Origin: UBA5794 sp965368815
GTDB lineage: Bacteria > Actinomycetota > Acidimicrobiia > Spongiisociales > UBA5794
Assembly (NCBI GenBank): GCA_965368815.1
Contig: CBDUOH010000026.1
Span: 1-25,740 of the forward strand
DNA length: 25,740 nucleotides
Reading direction: 5' to 3'
This document shows, one piece after another, positions 1-7,634 of the stretch. Below the pieces are notes generated by a model. It was given only the letters and a program-made list of their open reading frames with translations, was not told the origin of the DNA and made no database searches. Position numbers and translations under genes: made by a program. The first letter of the stretch is position 1, and the number at the start of each line of letters is the position of its first letter.

Positions 1-18
1 AGCGCCATAGGAGTTTCC

Positions 19-318
19 ATGACATCGGGTATCGAGGGCAGCATCATCGAGATCGGCGGCGTTTCCGAACGTCCGGTCAGCGGTGAATCCGAGATCGACC
101 TCGACGTCCTCACCGAGGCGCTGGACTACCTGCGCCCGGCTCTCCAGGCCGACGGCGGCGATGTGATCCTCGCAGGGGTGAACGGCGGGACCGTCAACCT
201 CACGCTCGTGGGGGCGTGTGGCGGTTGTCCTATCTCGGAGACCACCGTGACGGTCGGTATCGAGAGGATTCTCAAGGACCGTGTGCCCGGCGTGCTCGAG
301 GTCGTTGCCTCCGGCTGA
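19..318 (+). CDS. NifU-like Fe-S cluster scaffold/carrier (C-terminal NifU domain only)
   Basis: This 99-residue protein is a stand-alone NifU C-terminal domain, a family that holds and transfers Fe-S clusters to apo-proteins in the cytoplasm. The domain spans about residues 27-97. It carries the diagnostic CGGC motif (Cys67 and Cys70) followed by PIS, the paired cysteines that bridge a cluster between two subunits. A short, poorly conserved leader of about 25 residues precedes it. The ATG start is supported by AGGAG at 9-13. A TAG at 8-10 could be the end of an upstream gene that lies outside the window, which would make this a downstream operon member. The next gene, meaB, has its own promoter signal, so the two are probably separate transcripts. 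A cysteine desulfurase lies 3 kb downstream, so the region serves sulfur and Fe-S metabolism twice. The family call is secure; the client proteins are unknown. Confidence 0.9.
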   Translation: MTSGIEGSIIEIGGVSERPVSGESEIDLDVLTEALDYLRPALQADGGDVILAGVNGGTVNLTLVGACGGCPISETTVTVGIERILKDRVPGVLEVVASG

Positions 319-370
319 CCGGTCGCCTGTCTCAGTTTCCCGGCCCTCTTCGTTCAACCCAATGCTGGTC

Positions 371-376
371 TAGTGT
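371..376 (+). promoter_or_regulatory. -10 hexamer for leaderless meaB
   Basis: TAGTGT ends 6 bases before the GTG start at 383, so transcription would begin at or next to the start codon. There is no Shine-Dalgarno sequence. No convincing -35 box is visible 16-18 bases upstream. Confidence 0.55.
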
Positions 377-382
377 CCGACT

Positions 383-1309
383 GTGGAAATCAGCACTCTG
401 CTCGACCGTGCGCGAGATGGTGACGAACGCGCGCTCGGTCACCTGATCAGCCGTGTCGTCGATGGAAGCCCTGCCGTCCTCGACGCACTCAGGGCGTTGT
501 ACCGCGATGGGGGATCGGGACACGTAGTGGGGATCACGGGTGCCCCTGGAGCCGGGAAGTCGACCCTTGTATCGGCGATGGTCACCGTGTTACTCGCCGA
601 ACGCATGGATCGCAAGACGGCGGTGGTCGCAGTCGACCCTTCAAGCCCGTTCTCAGGCGGAGCGATACTCGGCGATCGCATCCGCATGGGTGAACACGCC
701 GGACGTCCCGATGTCTTCATCCGCTCAGTGGCCAATCGCGGACATCTCGGGGGTATCGCGAGCACAACACCCGCTGTTCTCGCCGTTCTCGACGGTGTCG
801 GGTACGACGAGATCCTTGTCGAGACCGTCGGCGTCGGTCAGGCCGAGGTCGAAGTGGCCTCGGCATCCGAGACGACCGTGGTCGTGGTCAACCCCGGATG
901 GGGAGACTCGATCCAGACGTCGAAGGCGGGGTTCCTCGAGATAGCGGATGTGTTCGTCGTGAACAAGGCGGATCGCAGCGAGACGGACCAGACGATCGCC
1001 GATCTCAACAGCATGCTCGACACGGGTCCACACCTCGATTGGGTTCCGCCGGTGATACCGACGGTTGCAATCGATGGAACCGGTGTCCGCTCGGTCGTGG
1101 AGGCGATCCGATCGCACCGCAAGTATCTGGCCCGGTCGGGGAGGCTCGCCGAGCGGAGGCAGCGGATCGCCCGCCACGCCCTCGTCGGAGCGCTCCGGCA
1201 GTCCGTCGACACGGCAATCGACCGGGTCGGCGCTGACGCGATCGACCGACTCGTGGCACGACAGTCCGATCCCTGGTCCGAAGCTGAAGGGATTGTGGCT
1301 TCGCGGTAG
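383..1309 (+). CDS. meaB: MeaB/ArgK-family G-protein chaperone of methylmalonyl-CoA mutase
   Basis: This 308-residue P-loop GTPase belongs to the MeaB/ArgK family. Known members load and protect the adenosylcobalamin cofactor of methylmalonyl-CoA mutase or related acyl-CoA mutases. The sequence shows the Walker A motif GAPGAGKS (53-60), the family signature DPSSPFSGGAILGDRIRM (about 85-102), the switch/Walker B region VETVGVGQ (146-153), PGWGDSIQ (171-178) and the base-recognition motif NKAD (194-197). A C-terminal helical dimerisation region follows. Length is normal for the family. The GTG start has no ribosome-binding site but has a -10 hexamer six bases upstream, so the mRNA is probably leaderless. 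No mutase gene is visible here; the partner must lie elsewhere or just outside. The following enoyl-CoA hydratase fits a shared role in acyl-CoA metabolism. The older arginine-transport label for this family (ArgK) should not be used. Confidence 0.93.
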   Translation: MEISTLLDRARDGDERALGHLISRVVDGSPAVLDALRALYRDGGSGHVVGITGAPGAGKSTLVSAMVTVLLAERMDRKTAVVAVDPSSPFSGGAILGDRIRMGEHAGRPDVFIRSVANRGHLGGIASTTPAVLAVLDGVGYDEILVETVGVGQAEVEVASASETTVVVVNPGWGDSIQTSKAGFLEIADVFVVNKADRSETDQTIADLNSMLDTGPHLDWVPPVIPTVAIDGTGVRSVVEAIRSHRKYLARSGRLAERRQRIARHALVGALRQSVDTAIDRVGADAIDRLVARQSDPWSEAEGIVASR

Positions 1310-1312
1310 CCT
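1307..1312 (+). promoter_or_regulatory. possible -10 hexamer before the enoyl-CoA hydratase gene
   Basis: TAGCCT overlaps the meaB stop codon. It would give a leader of about 20 bases containing GGAAGGA (1326-1332) ahead of the GTG at 1340. It fits the TANNNT pattern seen elsewhere in the window, but no -35 box is visible, and readthrough from meaB is equally possible. Confidence 0.25.
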
Positions 1313-1339
1313 GTCCTCAGACTACGGAAGGACCCGTTC

Positions 1340-2107
1340 GTGGAACTTGTCACCTACACGGTGGACGACAGCGTTGCCGTCATCACTCTTGATCGTCCGC
1401 CGGTCAATGCGCTCAATGCCGCCTTGATCGCTGATCTCTCCGAGGCCTTTGATGAGGCGTCCGACCCGTCCATCAGGGCTGTGGTCATCACCGGCTCGCC
1501 GCACTTCGCTGCCGGGGCCGACATCACGGGTTTCCAGGCCTCGTTCGATGCAGGTGACGACGACCGACAGGCGTCCGGGCTGACCGAAGCGGTCGCGGCC
1601 CTCGAAGGACTGGCCAAGCCGACCATTGCGGCGATCACCGGATACGCGCTCGGCGGAGGGCTTGAGCTCTCGATGGGGGCGGACTTCCGCTATCTGGGTG
1701 AGGGGGCGAAGGTCGGACAGCCCGAGATCCTGCTCGGGATCATCCCCGGGGCGGGTGGAACACAACGACTTGCGCGGATCGTCGGTCCTCAACGATGCAA
1801 GGAACTCTGCATGACAGGCCGCCACGTTGCCGCTGAGGAAGCCCTTGCCATCGGCCTGGCCGACAAGGTCGCCGCAGACGACGCCGTTCTCGATCTCGCC
1901 ATGGAGGATGCGAGAGCGTTTGCCCAGGGCCCGACCATTGCATACGCCGCGATCAAGAACGCCATACGCATCGGGTACGACCTTCCGTTGTCCGGTGGGA
2001 TCGGTATCGAGGCTGAACAGTTCGGTGGAACATTCCGCTCGAAGGACGCTCGCATCGGCGTTGCTGCGTTCCTCGCAAAGGAGAAACCTGTTTTCGTAGG
2101 TGAGTAG
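1340..2107 (+). CDS. enoyl-CoA hydratase (crotonase family)
   Basis: This 255-residue crotonase-fold enzyme adds water to the double bond of trans-2-enoyl-CoA in fatty-acid or branched-chain acyl-CoA breakdown. The oxyanion-hole segment AAGADITGF lies at about 57-65, and a second glycine-rich segment, GYALGGGLEL, at 101-110. Both hydratase glutamates are present: Glu109 (in LEL) and Glu129 (in GQPEI). They are 20 residues apart, as in the well-studied rat mitochondrial enzyme (Glu144/Glu164), so this is an active hydratase rather than an isomerase-only relative. PGAGGTQRL at about 136-144 is also typical. The GTG start has a good ribosome-binding site, GGAAGGA at 1326-1332. It follows meaB by 30 bases and may share its transcript. 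Substrate chain length cannot be read from sequence. Confidence 0.93.
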   Translation: MELVTYTVDDSVAVITLDRPPVNALNAALIADLSEAFDEASDPSIRAVVITGSPHFAAGADITGFQASFDAGDDDRQASGLTEAVAALEGLAKPTIAAITGYALGGGLELSMGADFRYLGEGAKVGQPEILLGIIPGAGGTQRLARIVGPQRCKELCMTGRHVAAEEALAIGLADKVAADDAVLDLAMEDARAFAQGPTIAYAAIKNAIRIGYDLPLSGGIGIEAEQFGGTFRSKDARIGVAAFLAKEKPVFVGE

Positions 2108-2113
2108 CGGGTC

Positions 2114-2144
2114 CACCCCCACGGGTGTGACGCTGATTCGTCAC
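2114..2144. repeat. two adjacent inverted repeats before the alpha/beta hydrolase gene
   Basis: A short hairpin, CACCC-N4-GGGTG (2114-2127), is followed by the dyad GTGACG-N6-CGTCAC (2127-2144). The dyad ends one base before the -10 hexamer of the next gene. It could be an operator or part of a weak terminator for the upstream gene; there is no T-tract. Confidence 0.4.
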
Positions 2145-2145
2145 C

Positions 2146-2151
2146 TACCAT
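2146..2151 (+). promoter_or_regulatory. -10 hexamer for leaderless hydrolase-like gene
   Basis: TACCAT ends 6 bases before the ATG at 2158. No Shine-Dalgarno sequence is present, so a leaderless transcript is inferred. Confidence 0.6.
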
Positions 2152-2157
2152 CGGCGC

Positions 2158-3297
2158 ATGGCCATTCGAATACCACGTTGGACGGGGCGCGCTGTTCTTG
2201 CCTTCGTGGGAATGCTCGTGCTCGTGTGGTTCGCTGCGGCCTGGCTGCATGCCAATGCGATACGGGCGGATCTGATGGTGCCGACCGAAAACTCGACCCC
2301 TTTCGATGTCGTGGTCTCGTCCAATGAAGCAGGGCGGGTGGTCGTGACACGAACCGACCAGACGGAGCGTGTCGGCGTATGGGGGCTCGAATCTGTCGAT
2401 GCCTATGCCCAGATGGGGGCAATTGTGAGCGTCACGGACGAGACCATCGAGCGAGGGGTCCAGCCACAAGTCTCGACCCTGGACGCCGGTGACCTGGTGC
2501 GTATCGATGTCGATGCGTACACGGGGGACCCCGCATCTGCGTTGGGCCTCAACTGGGAACCACTGCGAAGCCCGTCCGAGATCGGTCCGCAGCCGGCCTG
2601 GTTCGTCGATGGGCGGCGTGCGACCTGGGTGGTGTTCGTGCATGGGAGGGGAACGGACCGCCTCTCCGAGTCGCTACGGATCATGCCATCGCTGGTCAAG
2701 CAGGGTTTCCCCGTGATGGCGGTGACGATCCGCAACGACATCGGCGCCACTCCGAGCGAGTCCGGACTCCGGTACTGGGGACAGGAGGAATGGCGGGACA
2801 TCGACGCCGCGATAGAGCTGGGTGTGCGCAAGGGTGCGAAGGACTTCGTGATCATCGGATCGGGGTTCGGCGCGAGCGTTGCTTCGATGTTCCTGCACGA
2901 GTCCGACATGGTCGACCTCGTGAAAGGTGTCGTCTTTGATTCACCGGTCCTCGACATCCAGGATGTTGCGGTTCAATACGCCAAGGAGCACAGCACGCCC
3001 GGCTTCATCTCATGGCTCGGGAGGAGATTGGTTGCGGTTCGCTTCGGTATGGATTGGCGGGCGCTGGACCAGTACCGCCGGGTAGACGAGTTCGATGTCC
3101 CGATACTCTTGCTCTACGGAGCACAGGATCCGGTTACGCCGGTCGAACGGTTCGAGGCATTCGCCGGCGATCGACCGGATATCGTCACGCCGCACCGTTT
3201 TGAACAAGGTGGGCATGCCGATCTGTGGAACATCGACGCGCAACGGTACGAAGCCACCATTGCCGAGTTCCTCCTTGTGACCGCTGGGCCCGAGTAG
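2158..3297 (+). CDS. membrane-anchored alpha/beta hydrolase-fold protein, nucleophile apparently lost
   Basis: This 379-residue protein has one N-terminal membrane segment (about 11-31). A beta-rich region with no recognised domain (about 45-145) follows, then an alpha/beta hydrolase domain (about 155-375) that is probably outside the membrane. The domain keeps the oxyanion-hole HG motif in VHGRG (161-165), the acid in GAQDP (Asp324) and the base in GGHAD (His353). The nucleophile elbow, expected as G-x-S-x-G, reads GSGFG (234-238), so Gly236 sits where the catalytic serine should be. Ser235 and Ser240 are nearby but out of register. The reading frame is intact and the rest is well kept, so this looks like a maintained non-catalytic or altered protein, not a decayed gene. 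The leaderless ATG start is supported by TACCAT six bases upstream. Substrate and role are unknown. Confidence 0.8.
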   Translation: MAIRIPRWTGRAVLAFVGMLVLVWFAAAWLHANAIRADLMVPTENSTPFDVVVSSNEAGRVVVTRTDQTERVGVWGLESVDAYAQMGAIVSVTDETIERGVQPQVSTLDAGDLVRIDVDAYTGDPASALGLNWEPLRSPSEIGPQPAWFVDGRRATWVVFVHGRGTDRLSESLRIMPSLVKQGFPVMAVTIRNDIGATPSESGLRYWGQEEWRDIDAAIELGVRKGAKDFVIIGSGFGASVASMFLHESDMVDLVKGVVFDSPVLDIQDVAVQYAKEHSTPGFISWLGRRLVAVRFGMDWRALDQYRRVDEFDVPILLLYGAQDPVTPVERFEAFAGDRPDIVTPHRFEQGGHADLWNIDAQRYEATIAEFLLVTAGPE

Positions 3298-3318
3298 CCG
3301 AACGAATCGAATGGATTG

Positions 3319-4464
3319 ATGACTGAGATAGCGCTCTATCTGGATCACGCCGCGACAACGGCTGTGCGGCCGGGCGTCGCTGACGTTGTCGTGGCCGCGA
3401 TGGAGTCCGCCAATGCCAATGCCTCGGGCCTTCACTCGCAGGCCCGCTCCGCCAAGAACGCTCTTGAGGTCGCCCGAGAGGAGGCGGCCGACCTTCTCGG
3501 CGCACGGCGCCCGCTCGACGTGATCTTCACCTCTGGAGGCACCGAAGCCGACAACCTCGCCGTCGTCGGGGTCGCATTGGCATCCGAAAGGCGTGGGATC
3601 GTGGTGTCGGCCGTCGAGCACGAGGCTGTGCTTCGCGCTGCCGACAGCCTCGGTCGGTTCGGCTACACCACGGATCGGATTCCCGTGTCCCGGTCGTGTT
3701 TGGTGAACCCCGACGATGTGATGCGTTTCGTCGGGTCCGACACCGCCGTTGTCTCGGTCATGGCTGCGAACAATGAGATCGGAACGATCCAGCCGATCGC
3801 CTCCATCGCTGATGCAGTGCACGCCTTCGATGCCGATGTGGCTGTCCACACAGACGCCGTCCAGGCATTTGTCTCCGAGTCCATCACATTCGACTCGGTT
3901 CGGGCGGACCTCATCTCCCTGTCGGCCCACAAGTTCGGCGGTCCCAAGGGAGTCGGGCTTCTTGCGGTCGGACCCGGGATCAAACTCGACCCGGTCATCC
4001 ACGGTGGAGGACAGGAGGCCGGGCGCAGGTCAGGCACATACAACGTTCCTGGCATCGTCGGCATGGTGGAGGCGATGAAAGTTGCCGTCGCAGAGCGGGA
4101 CTCGTTCCGTGAACGGGTCGGGCATGAGCGGGATTCGTTCGAGTCGGCGCTGCGTTCCGGTGCACCCGACGCTGTCATCAGCGGCGCCGATGCCCCGCGA
4201 ATGGTCCAACACAGCCATGTCCATTTCCCGGGCGTGCTTGCCGAAACGCTCCTGATCAGACTTGACCAGGTCGGTGTGGCAGCCGCGGCGGGATCAGCAT
4301 GCCAATCCGGTGCCGTCGAACCCAGTCATGTGCTGGTGGCGATGGGGTTCGAACCGGGCGCGACGGGTGAATGCGTTCGGTTCACCTTCGGCTGGAACAC
4401 CCCAGTGGGTGAAGGGGTCGAGGCCGCAAAGCGAGTTCTCTCCGTCCTCGAGGACCTGACATGA
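3319..4464 (+). CDS. cysteine desulfurase (NifS/IscS-like, class V aminotransferase fold)
   Basis: This 381-residue pyridoxal-phosphate enzyme takes sulfur from L-cysteine and passes it as a persulfide to acceptors, here most likely the neighbouring MnmA and Fe-S assembly. YLDHAATT (7-14) is the usual N-terminal strand. Further cofactor-site segments are TSGGTEADN (71-79), NNEIGTIQP (151-159) and HTDAVQ (177-182). Lys205 in SAHKFGGPKG forms the internal aldimine. Cys328 in GSACQSG is the mobile sulfur-carrying cysteine. GGGQEAGRRSGT is the expected arginine-rich segment. I chose ATG 3319 over the TTG three bases earlier. The ribosome-binding site is weak. The stop overlaps the mnmA start by four bases (ATGA), so the two are translationally coupled. 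Naming it iscS rather than nifS would be arbitrary without phylogeny. Confidence 0.93.
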   Translation: MTEIALYLDHAATTAVRPGVADVVVAAMESANANASGLHSQARSAKNALEVAREEAADLLGARRPLDVIFTSGGTEADNLAVVGVALASERRGIVVSAVEHEAVLRAADSLGRFGYTTDRIPVSRSCLVNPDDVMRFVGSDTAVVSVMAANNEIGTIQPIASIADAVHAFDADVAVHTDAVQAFVSESITFDSVRADLISLSAHKFGGPKGVGLLAVGPGIKLDPVIHGGGQEAGRRSGTYNVPGIVGMVEAMKVAVAERDSFRERVGHERDSFESALRSGAPDAVISGADAPRMVQHSHVHFPGVLAETLLIRLDQVGVAAAAGSACQSGAVEPSHVLVAMGFEPGATGECVRFTFGWNTPVGEGVEAAKRVLSVLEDLT

Positions 4465-5561
4465 AAGCACTCGTTGCCATGTCCGGCGGGGTGGACAGTT
4501 CCGTAGCTGCCGCCCTGATGCTCGAGCAGGGCTACGACGTCATCGGGGTCACACTCAAGCAGTGGGAGGGGCCTGATGGAGCCATGCCCGTGGCTGGTTG
4601 CTGCACCCTCTCCGATGCCGAGGACGCACGGCGCGTAGCTGCCCAGCTCGACATCCCGTACTACGTGCTGGACTACGTAGAGGAGTTCACGGCAGCAGTG
4701 GTGGAACCGTTTGCACAGGGGTACCTCGAAGGGCTGACGCCGAACCCGTGCATCGAATGCAACAGGAATGTCCGGTTTGATGCACTGATGGATCGCACCG
4801 CCGAACTCGGTTGTGACGTGCTCGTCACCGGTCATCACGCCCGGGTGCAGGAGATCGATGGCGTGTTCAGGCTCCGCCGTGCCGTGGACGGGACAAAGGA
4901 TCAGTCCTACGTCCTTCACATGCTCGATCAGAACGCCCTGAGCCGCGTGCGGCTGCCCATCGGAGAGATGACGAAGGTCGAGGTTCGCTCGATCGCCTCC
5001 GAGATGGGATTGCGCACCGCGGCCAAGCCTGATTCCCAGGACATCTGCTTCGTCACGTCGGGCGACTATCGGGACTTCTTGCGCAACACCCACCCCGAGG
5101 TCGATGCTCCCGGAAGGGTGCTGAACACCGACGGTGACGTGATCGGTGCCCACGGGGGGACTGCCGGATTCACGATCGGCCAACGAAAGGGACTCGGCGT
5201 TGCTGTCGGCGAACCGAGATATGTGGTCGATATTGCTCCACGGGAACAGACCATCACCATCGGCACATACGAGGAATTGCTCGTCGACGGTTGCACGGTG
5301 GTCGACATGCGGTACACCGATGTGGCCCCTGAAGTGGGCTCCCGGGTGACGGTGAAGGTGCGGTACCGATCCGAGCCGTCCGGTGCAACGATCGTCGAGG
5401 GCGGCGATACATGGCGATTCTCGTTCGACGAACCACAACCGCGACCAGCCCCCGGTCAGGCCCTTGTCATGTACGACGGTGAGTACGTACTCGGCGGTGG
5501 CACGATCGTGGATGACCGAGCGTTGTCGGAGCGTGCGGGATCCGTCGCAACGAGGCGGTAA
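4461..5561 (+). CDS. mnmA: tRNA-specific 2-thiouridylase MnmA
   Basis: This 366-residue PP-loop enzyme puts sulfur on U34 of tRNA-Glu, tRNA-Gln and tRNA-Lys. The ATP-binding PP-loop SGGVDSS is at 8-14. Cys97, in NPCIEC, is the first catalytic cysteine, with Cys100 giving the CxxC form. Cys196, in DSQDICF, is the second catalytic cysteine that carries the persulfide. TGHHAR (123-128) replaces the commoner TGHYAR. The C-terminal beta-barrel, starting near GFTIGQRKGLG, is complete. It overlaps the cysteine desulfurase gene by four bases, matching its need for persulfide sulfur. The adjacent order desulfurase-mnmA-ligA is familiar from actinobacteria. Two likely substrate isoacceptor families, tRNA-Gln and tRNA-Glu, are represented at the right end of the window, although those copies have C34 and would not themselves be thiolated. 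Confidence 0.96.
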   Translation: MKALVAMSGGVDSSVAAALMLEQGYDVIGVTLKQWEGPDGAMPVAGCCTLSDAEDARRVAAQLDIPYYVLDYVEEFTAAVVEPFAQGYLEGLTPNPCIECNRNVRFDALMDRTAELGCDVLVTGHHARVQEIDGVFRLRRAVDGTKDQSYVLHMLDQNALSRVRLPIGEMTKVEVRSIASEMGLRTAAKPDSQDICFVTSGDYRDFLRNTHPEVDAPGRVLNTDGDVIGAHGGTAGFTIGQRKGLGVAVGEPRYVVDIAPREQTITIGTYEELLVDGCTVVDMRYTDVAPEVGSRVTVKVRYRSEPSGATIVEGGDTWRFSFDEPQPRPAPGQALVMYDGEYVLGGGTIVDDRALSERAGSVATRR

Positions 5562-5587
5562 CTTGGCTTTCGCACGTCGGAGGAAAT

Positions 5588-7621
5588 GTGGAACCATCTG
5601 ATCGATATCGCCAGTTGCTTGCCGAGCTACGGGAGCACAACTATCGGTACCACGTGCTCGATGATGCCATCATCGACGACAACGAGTATGACACCCTGTA
5701 CCGCGAGCTCGTGGCCCTTGAGGATGAGTATCCCGACCTCGTGGATGCGCACTCGCTGACGCGGCGGGTCGGTGGACCGATAGACGACCTCTTTGCACCG
5801 GTGACGCATCGCGAGAGGATGTTCTCGCTCGACAACGCCATGAACATGGACGAGCTCGACGCTTGGTATCGCAGGCTGGTCGCCGAACTCGGTCGGGAAC
5901 CATCTGCCTTCAGCTGCGAACTCAAGATCGACGGACTTGCCATTTCACTCGTCTACGAGGATGGTCGGCTGGTACGCGGTGCGACCCGGGGCGACGGTGC
6001 CGTGGGCGAGGACGTCACTGCGAACGTCCGGACGGTCAAGTCGATCCCGATGGTGCTGCGCGGAGATCCCCCCGCGGTGCTCGAGGTCCGAGGGGAGATC
6101 TACCTACCGGTCTCGGAGTTCGACAAACTGAACAAGCGCCAGGAGGAAGCGGGTCTTCCGCCGTACATCAACCCGCGCAACACAGCCGCAGGGTCGATTC
6201 GCCAGAAGGATCCCTCAGCCACGGCCGATCGCAACCTGGGGGTCTGGATCTACCAGTTGGGGCATGTTGAGGGTGGCCCGGCTCTCAACGGCCATAGCGC
6301 TGCGATGGAGTGGCTGAGCGGGATGGGCCTCCGCATCAATCCCGAGAACCGGAAGGTCGCGACGATTGATGAGGTGAAGGAATTCATCGAATCAGCAACT
6401 GCCCACCGTCACGACCGCGACTACGAAACCGACGGGATCGTCGTGAAAGTCGATGCATTCGCCGATCAGGCCGAAGTTGGTTTCACGGCACGGTCTCCAC
6501 GCTGGGCCATCGCCTTCAAACTCCCGCCCGAGGAGAAGAACACGGTACTCAGGTCGATTGAGATCAATGTCGGCCGGACCGGCGCGGTCACGCCATATGC
6601 GGTGATGGAGCCCGTCTTCGTCGGGGGCGTCACCGTCACGAACGCAACGCTACACAATGAAGGCGAGGTCCACCGCAAGGACGTCCGACCGGGGGACACC
6701 GTGGTGGTCCGACGAGCGGGCGATGTCATCCCCGAAGTGGTCGGGCCGGTGCTCGGTCTCCGCCCCAAGGGTCTTCCGAAGTGGCACATGCCGCGGGAGT
6801 GCCCATTCTGCGGCAACCCCATCGTCCTACCCGAGGGGCAGGCCAAGGCGAAATGCACCGGGGGATTCGAATGCCCGAGCAGACTTCGTGAGTATCTCTA
6901 CCACTTCGGATCGCGCGGTGCGATGGATATCGAGGGTCTCGGCTACAAGACGGTCGATGCACTCATATCGGCCGACATGATCGAGAGTCCGGCTGACATC
7001 TTCGGCCTTGCCGTTGACGATCTGCTGACGTTTGAGGGTTGGGGAGACATATCGGCGAACAAGCTGATCGATGCCATCGAGCGGTCCAAGACACGTCCGC
7101 TCGGCAAGCTCGTCTTCGGGCTCGGCATCGATCATGTCGGGGGTACCGTCGCCCAACTCCTCGCTGAGCATTTCCGTTCGATGGATCGGCTGCGGTCGGC
7201 CAGCGCCGACGAGATCGCGGAGATCGACGGAATCGGTCCCGAGATTGCGCGGTCGGTCTCGGACTGGTTCGCAGATGTCGACAACGCAACACTCATCGAT
7301 CGATTGGCAGCGGTCGGTGTTGCGATGCAACTTCCTGACAAGACCGGGCCGACGCTCGATCAGACACTGGAAGGTCTCACGTTCGTCATCACAGGGACCA
7401 TCGAGGGCTTCACCCGCGACGAGGCCAAGGCCGCAGTCGTCGATCGAGGCGGCAAGGTCACCGGATCGGTGTCGAAGAGCACTGACGCATTGATTGCCGG
7501 CGAAAAGGCAGGATCGAAACTGGCAAAGGCCGAGGCGATCGGAGTTCCCATACTCGACGCCGTTGCCTTCGCTGAGCTCCTTTCGGAAGGTCCCGGCGCG
7601 TTGTTGCGTCCCGAGGTCTGA
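5588..7621 (+). CDS. ligA: NAD-dependent DNA ligase LigA
   Basis: This 677-residue enzyme seals nicks during replication and repair using NAD+. In order it has the NAD-binding Ia region (about 1-70), the adenylation domain with Lys113 in CELKIDG as the AMP-accepting lysine, and the OB-fold. A four-cysteine zinc finger follows (Cys405, Cys408, Cys423, Cys429; spacing C-x2-C-x14-C-x5-C), then the helix-hairpin-helix region (about 440-580) and a C-terminal BRCT domain (about 594-672). Length matches the bacterial norm. The GTG start is fixed by a strong GGAGGA at 5579-5584. It begins 26 bases after mnmA. A TAACTT hexamer over the mnmA stop codon might give an extra internal promoter, but this is weak. 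The next gene converges with a gap of only 13 bases. Confidence 0.98.
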   Translation: MEPSDRYRQLLAELREHNYRYHVLDDAIIDDNEYDTLYRELVALEDEYPDLVDAHSLTRRVGGPIDDLFAPVTHRERMFSLDNAMNMDELDAWYRRLVAELGREPSAFSCELKIDGLAISLVYEDGRLVRGATRGDGAVGEDVTANVRTVKSIPMVLRGDPPAVLEVRGEIYLPVSEFDKLNKRQEEAGLPPYINPRNTAAGSIRQKDPSATADRNLGVWIYQLGHVEGGPALNGHSAAMEWLSGMGLRINPENRKVATIDEVKEFIESATAHRHDRDYETDGIVVKVDAFADQAEVGFTARSPRWAIAFKLPPEEKNTVLRSIEINVGRTGAVTPYAVMEPVFVGGVTVTNATLHNEGEVHRKDVRPGDTVVVRRAGDVIPEVVGPVLGLRPKGLPKWHMPRECPFCGNPIVLPEGQAKAKCTGGFECPSRLREYLYHFGSRGAMDIEGLGYKTVDALISADMIESPADIFGLAVDDLLTFEGWGDISANKLIDAIERSKTRPLGKLVFGLGIDHVGGTVAQLLAEHFRSMDRLRSASADEIAEIDGIGPEIARSVSDWFADVDNATLIDRLAAVGVAMQLPDKTGPTLDQTLEGLTFVITGTIEGFTRDEAKAAVVDRGGKVTGSVSKSTDALIAGEKAGSKLAKAEAIGVPILDAVAFAELLSEGPGALLRPEV

Positions 7622-7634
7622 GCGCCGTCGGACC

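Noticed and set aside
1..18. Possible 3' end of an upstream gene (TAG at 8-10)
   Set aside because: Only two codons would be inside the window, which is too little to call a partial gene.
4326..5597. A 423-codon minus-strand open frame opposite mnmA
   Set aside because: It is antisense to a complete, motif-perfect MnmA and its product has no recognisable fold. Long antisense frames are expected at this GC content.
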